NCBI GenBank assembly: GCA_963210315.1
Contig: OY723261.1
Coordinates: forward strand, 2,232,001-2,296,000
Direction: 5' to 3'
Source: Rhynchopus euleeides
Lineage: Eukaryota > Euglenozoa > Diplonemea > Diplonemida > Diplonemidae
Length of the DNA: 64,000 nt
A program made the position numbers and the translations under genes. Positions 61,189-64,000 of the stretch are shown in pieces. Under the pieces are notes generated by a model. It was given only the letters and a program-made list of their open reading frames with translations, had not been told where the DNA came from and ran no database searches. Every line of letters begins with the position of its first letter. The first letter of the stretch is position 1.

Positions 61189-61517
61189 CCGTATACGTAA
61201 ATATTTTGGAACGTAATTATTATGGAACGTAAATATTTTGGAACGCTGGTGGGTTGGCGTTCCAGATTTTTTTCGTTCCATAATATTTACAGGGCTTTCT
61301 GCGACTCGGGGACTTGGACCAGGTGATCGGACGGCATACAGAGTCCCTACCGGGACCTACTCGTGCACTTTTCGCGCGATTCCTGAGCCAAGCCATCCTC
61401 ACCACCGAGTCCCCAACTGGCCCTGTAAATATTATGGAACGTAAATATTATGGAACGGACCGGGCAAAAATGGGCCCGTTCCATAATATTTACGTTCCAT
61501 AATATTTACGTATACGG
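61189..61517 (+). mobile_element. E2 MITE, copy d (329 bp, TA target)
   Basis: Same ends and core with a few substitutions. Flanked by TA; the empty site reads AACTATATCACACC, close to that of copy c. Confidence 0.85.
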
Positions 61518-63081
61518 TATATCACACCCTTCCCCATGCGGGGGGGGGGCATGGAGATGGGTGGTGTTTGCATCGGCACACACTTTTCGGCCGAAGTGTA
61601 CCATACATCGCCAGCACAAGGTGGCGGTTTTGAGGGTGTGATGTAGAGGGGAGGGGGGGGCCCGCACACACGCCACCCCTCCCAGACCCGACCATACCCT
61701 GGGGCTAGTTGGGTTTCGAGCTAGCTCCCCGGAGAGCGGTGAAGCCGTGAAGTAGTGAAAAGGTGTGTGGCTTTGAATCTTCTCGCCTATTCTCAGGCCT
61801 TCGCACGGCCTTGAGACAAAGTTTGCGCGGAACGAAAGATCGGGCGATGGGTGAGCTGGAAAAAAAACCCCCCCCTCACAACTGCCCTCCTGGCTACAAC
61901 TGCATGTGCCGCCTGCAGTGAACGAACCGCAGTGTGGGTTTCCGGTGCCACTCTACGCCCCGCCTTGCCACATATGGATCGGACATACTTTTTGTAACGA
62001 ACTTTCTGCAAAACTGACTCCGCTGTCCGCAGGACAGAGCTTTCATTGAAGCGGCTGTTGTTTGAAACTGCGGCTGTGGCGATTGTCCGTAGTGTGGGTC
62101 TCTTGGATACGAGATGGGCGCACCCCCGCTTCTACGGCACATGCCGTGGGGTTCGGGCAGGGGTCGTCTGGTCTGCCCATGTGACAAAAAGACGCAACAA
62201 ATCACGGAAAGAGGGAGGGTGTGTAGTGCCGTGTTGTCTGTGATTCTCTTTCCCGGAGGGAGGGCGGGGGGTGGGCGATGGGCGACAAAAGGGCGATAGA
62301 AGCAATCGATCCCGAGCCCCTGGGGGCTGCTTTGTAGCCACATCCCCCAGGGGGGGATGTGGGTGCACCTCCTGCTTTAAGAAAACACGAATTCAAAGGA
62401 GGGAACCGGTGCCGAAAGAAGAACCCTGGCAGGCTGTGAAGATGACAGCCTCCCCGCGGGTGTTGTAGCTGCACAGCAGCACGACCCAAAAGCAAGGATT
62501 TCAAAAATTCAGAATTCAAGGAAACAACACCGAGGGCAGGTTAGAGGGGCTTCGCAGCGCAGACACAGACACGTGAGCCTGCTCGCCTGTCGCAATTTAG
62601 GTGTCACCCATGCACACAGTTTGGCAGAGGGCGAAAGCCCTGTGGGTTTTGTGCCACACATACGTACGCACGCACACAAGCGTGGATCTTTTTGTATTAG
62701 TGTATGGAAGGTTATTACAGAAAGGGGTGTGCCTCAGGAAACCTTCTGATGATGGCACAGGTTGTCCGAAAACCCCGCCCTTTCTTCCTTTGTAGCCGTG
62801 TAGAATGCACCGTAGCACCCTTCTCTTGATGCGATCTTTTCCATGGGGACACACCCACGCACACCACACATCAAGCTATTTCAAACGCAACGATATCTGT
62901 CCGAGCATGCCAGCGGAAAGCCCCTCCTCCCCCCCGCCTCCCCTCGCCCAGCCTGTCATTTGCAGGTTTGTTGCTGAACCAAAGCCAACCCTCCCTGGGG
63001 CAACAGGAGACACAGGTCAGCGACCGTCGTTGTCCTTCTTTCACATCGACCCCACACAGGAGGCGTACACAGCTGGCCACT
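61518..63081. other. Intergenic before the last gene
   Basis: No gene recognised. It has a perfect hairpin CCACATCCCCC / GGGGGATGTGG at 62338-62362. Acceptor-like tracts ending TTTGCAG (62965) and CCACACAG (63059) precede the next start codon. Confidence 0.5.
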
Positions 63082-63905
63082 ATGCAAGTGCGCCTATGCC
63101 TTGTGGTGCTTGCCGCACTGGTGGTTGTCGCTGCCGGCCAGGAGCAGCAGCCACCCAGCCTGGATGAGTTCAAAGAGCTTCTCGGCAAGGCTGTCTCGCA
63201 GTGGAACCTCGCACCTGTTGAGCTGCAGGAGAAGATGAAGGTATGCGCCTGTGCAGTGACTGAAGATTGACCCTGTGCGGGTCAGCCATTGCGTCTGTTG
63301 GTGGGGGTGGCCTGGCCCATGGGGACACTTCTGGCGTGAACCTTGTTTGGCTTTCACAATGCACCACACACTATCTCAGACGATGATCCTCGAGTTCTCG
63401 CGTGGCCAGGACATTCCGATGAGTGACATTCTCAGTCAGCAGCAGTACGAGGTGGTGTTCGGGCTGGACGCGCCCCCCATCAACGAGATTGTAAACTCCA
63501 AGGAGAGGGGCGAGGACGAGATCGTGGTGGACGAGGATGAATCTGAAGATGAGGACGATCGGGAAGAGTGGAAGCGGAAGGTTCGCGAGCATCTCGAGAA
63601 GCACCGCCCGCAGGCACTGAAGAAGGTATGGCACGGGGGTGTGCTGTGGAGAAGCAACATCAGGTGCCCGTTGCGTTCCATGCAACAGTAATATCGTCGT
63701 CACATCAAGCTCCTCCCTGCCCAGCAGGTTCCTTTGTGTTCTGTTCACGATCATTCTACAAACACATGCACACGCGTGTGTCCATGACCTGCTTGCCCCA
63801 CCCCTCCTCACCTCCACCTCACAGCTCCCTGGATTGTACAAGAAGTACAACGGACGTGAAGAGCACCTGTATAACGAACTGCTGAAGAAGTATCCTGGAA
63901 ACTGA
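63082..63905 (+). CDS. Small secreted or ER-lumen acidic protein, three exons
   Basis: Exons 63082-63240, 63380-63625, 63825-63905; introns of 139 and 199 bp, phase 0, GTATG...AG. 161 residues. Signal peptide at 1-19 (MQVRLCLVVLAALVVVAAG), then a helical segment (LDEFKELLGKAVSQWN), FGLDAPPINEIVNS, an acidic patch (DEDESEDEDD) and a charged helical end: HLEKHRPQALKK, LPGLYKKYNGREEHLYNELL, KKYPGN. The end resembles a K-Y-x-G-(R/K)-E-E-x-L-x3-L-x2-K-Y motif seen at the C-terminus of many protist proteins. No KDEL-type retention signal. Function unknown. Confidence 0.7.
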
Positions 63906-64000
63906 TCTTTGCGCGACATGCCGAAGCGTGCGGTGGTGCGGGTCTGAAGTCTCAGTCGAGGGATGGGGTGGTGGTGGAGGGATCGGATGAAAAGCGTGTT

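Overview
This is eukaryotic nuclear DNA from a GC-rich, probably free-living protist with mitochondria. Spliceosomal introns are visible (ten, all beginning GTATG and ending AG, 47 to 221 bp). The genes are typical single-celled-eukaryote or deeply conserved eukaryotic families: NRF-6-like acyltransferases, an ADCK1-type kinase with a mitochondrial-looking presequence, STIMATE/TMEM110, an SLC38-like amino-acid transporter, a neutral sphingomyelinase-like enzyme, a MORN protein and an eIF4E-family protein. All ten recognisable host genes or gene copies read on the + strand, and almost every start codon has a pyrimidine-rich AG a short way upstream. That would fit unidirectional gene clusters with spliced-leader addition (euglenozoans such as diplonemids), but this is inference and I cannot name the organism.

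Layout. Positions 1-18831 hold a tandem array of three acyltransferase genes: A (cut by the window edge), B (3' end lost by deletion) and C (complete). B and C are split by an 11.3-kb nested block (5075-16398). A 680-bp-class palindromic transposon (E1) landed about 270 bp upstream of C. It later took in two copies of a TA-flanked MITE (E2), one 810-bp TA-flanked element (E3) and a foldback element (E4). E4 was in turn hit by an apparently intact 8.45-kb non-LTR retrotransposon, which has a polyQ ORF1, a single in-frame UGA, and an ORF2 that opens with a 2A-like sequence. Host genes then follow: MORN protein (22.7 kb), sphingomyelinase-like enzyme (24.4 kb), a 10-kb stretch without recognisable genes, a 55-residue acidic protein split by an intron (36.3 kb), STIMATE (36.8 kb), amino-acid transporter (44.3 kb), ADCK1-like kinase (47.8 kb), an eIF4E-like/B-box fusion (50.3 kb) and a small secreted acidic protein (63.1 kb).

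Mobile DNA dominates between the genes. E1 (5075 and 60289), E5 (38689-41994) and E6 (53936-57458) share the terminal inverted sequence CACGGTGG, two-base target duplications (three of four copies) and long family-specific subterminal palindromes, so they look like one transposon group. E5 carries genes, including a weakly histone-H2B-like ORF. A second group (E2, E3, E7, E9) has TA duplications and subterminal repeat arrays. Smaller dispersed repeats (R1 to R5, M1) recur throughout.

Most worth following up: the eIF4E/B-box fusion that has lost the cap-stacking tryptophans, the UGA-2A junction of the retrotransposon, the CACGGTGG transposon group with its histone-like cargo, and a duplicated 354-bp segment that folds like a structured RNA. 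No rRNA, tRNA or CRISPR array was found.
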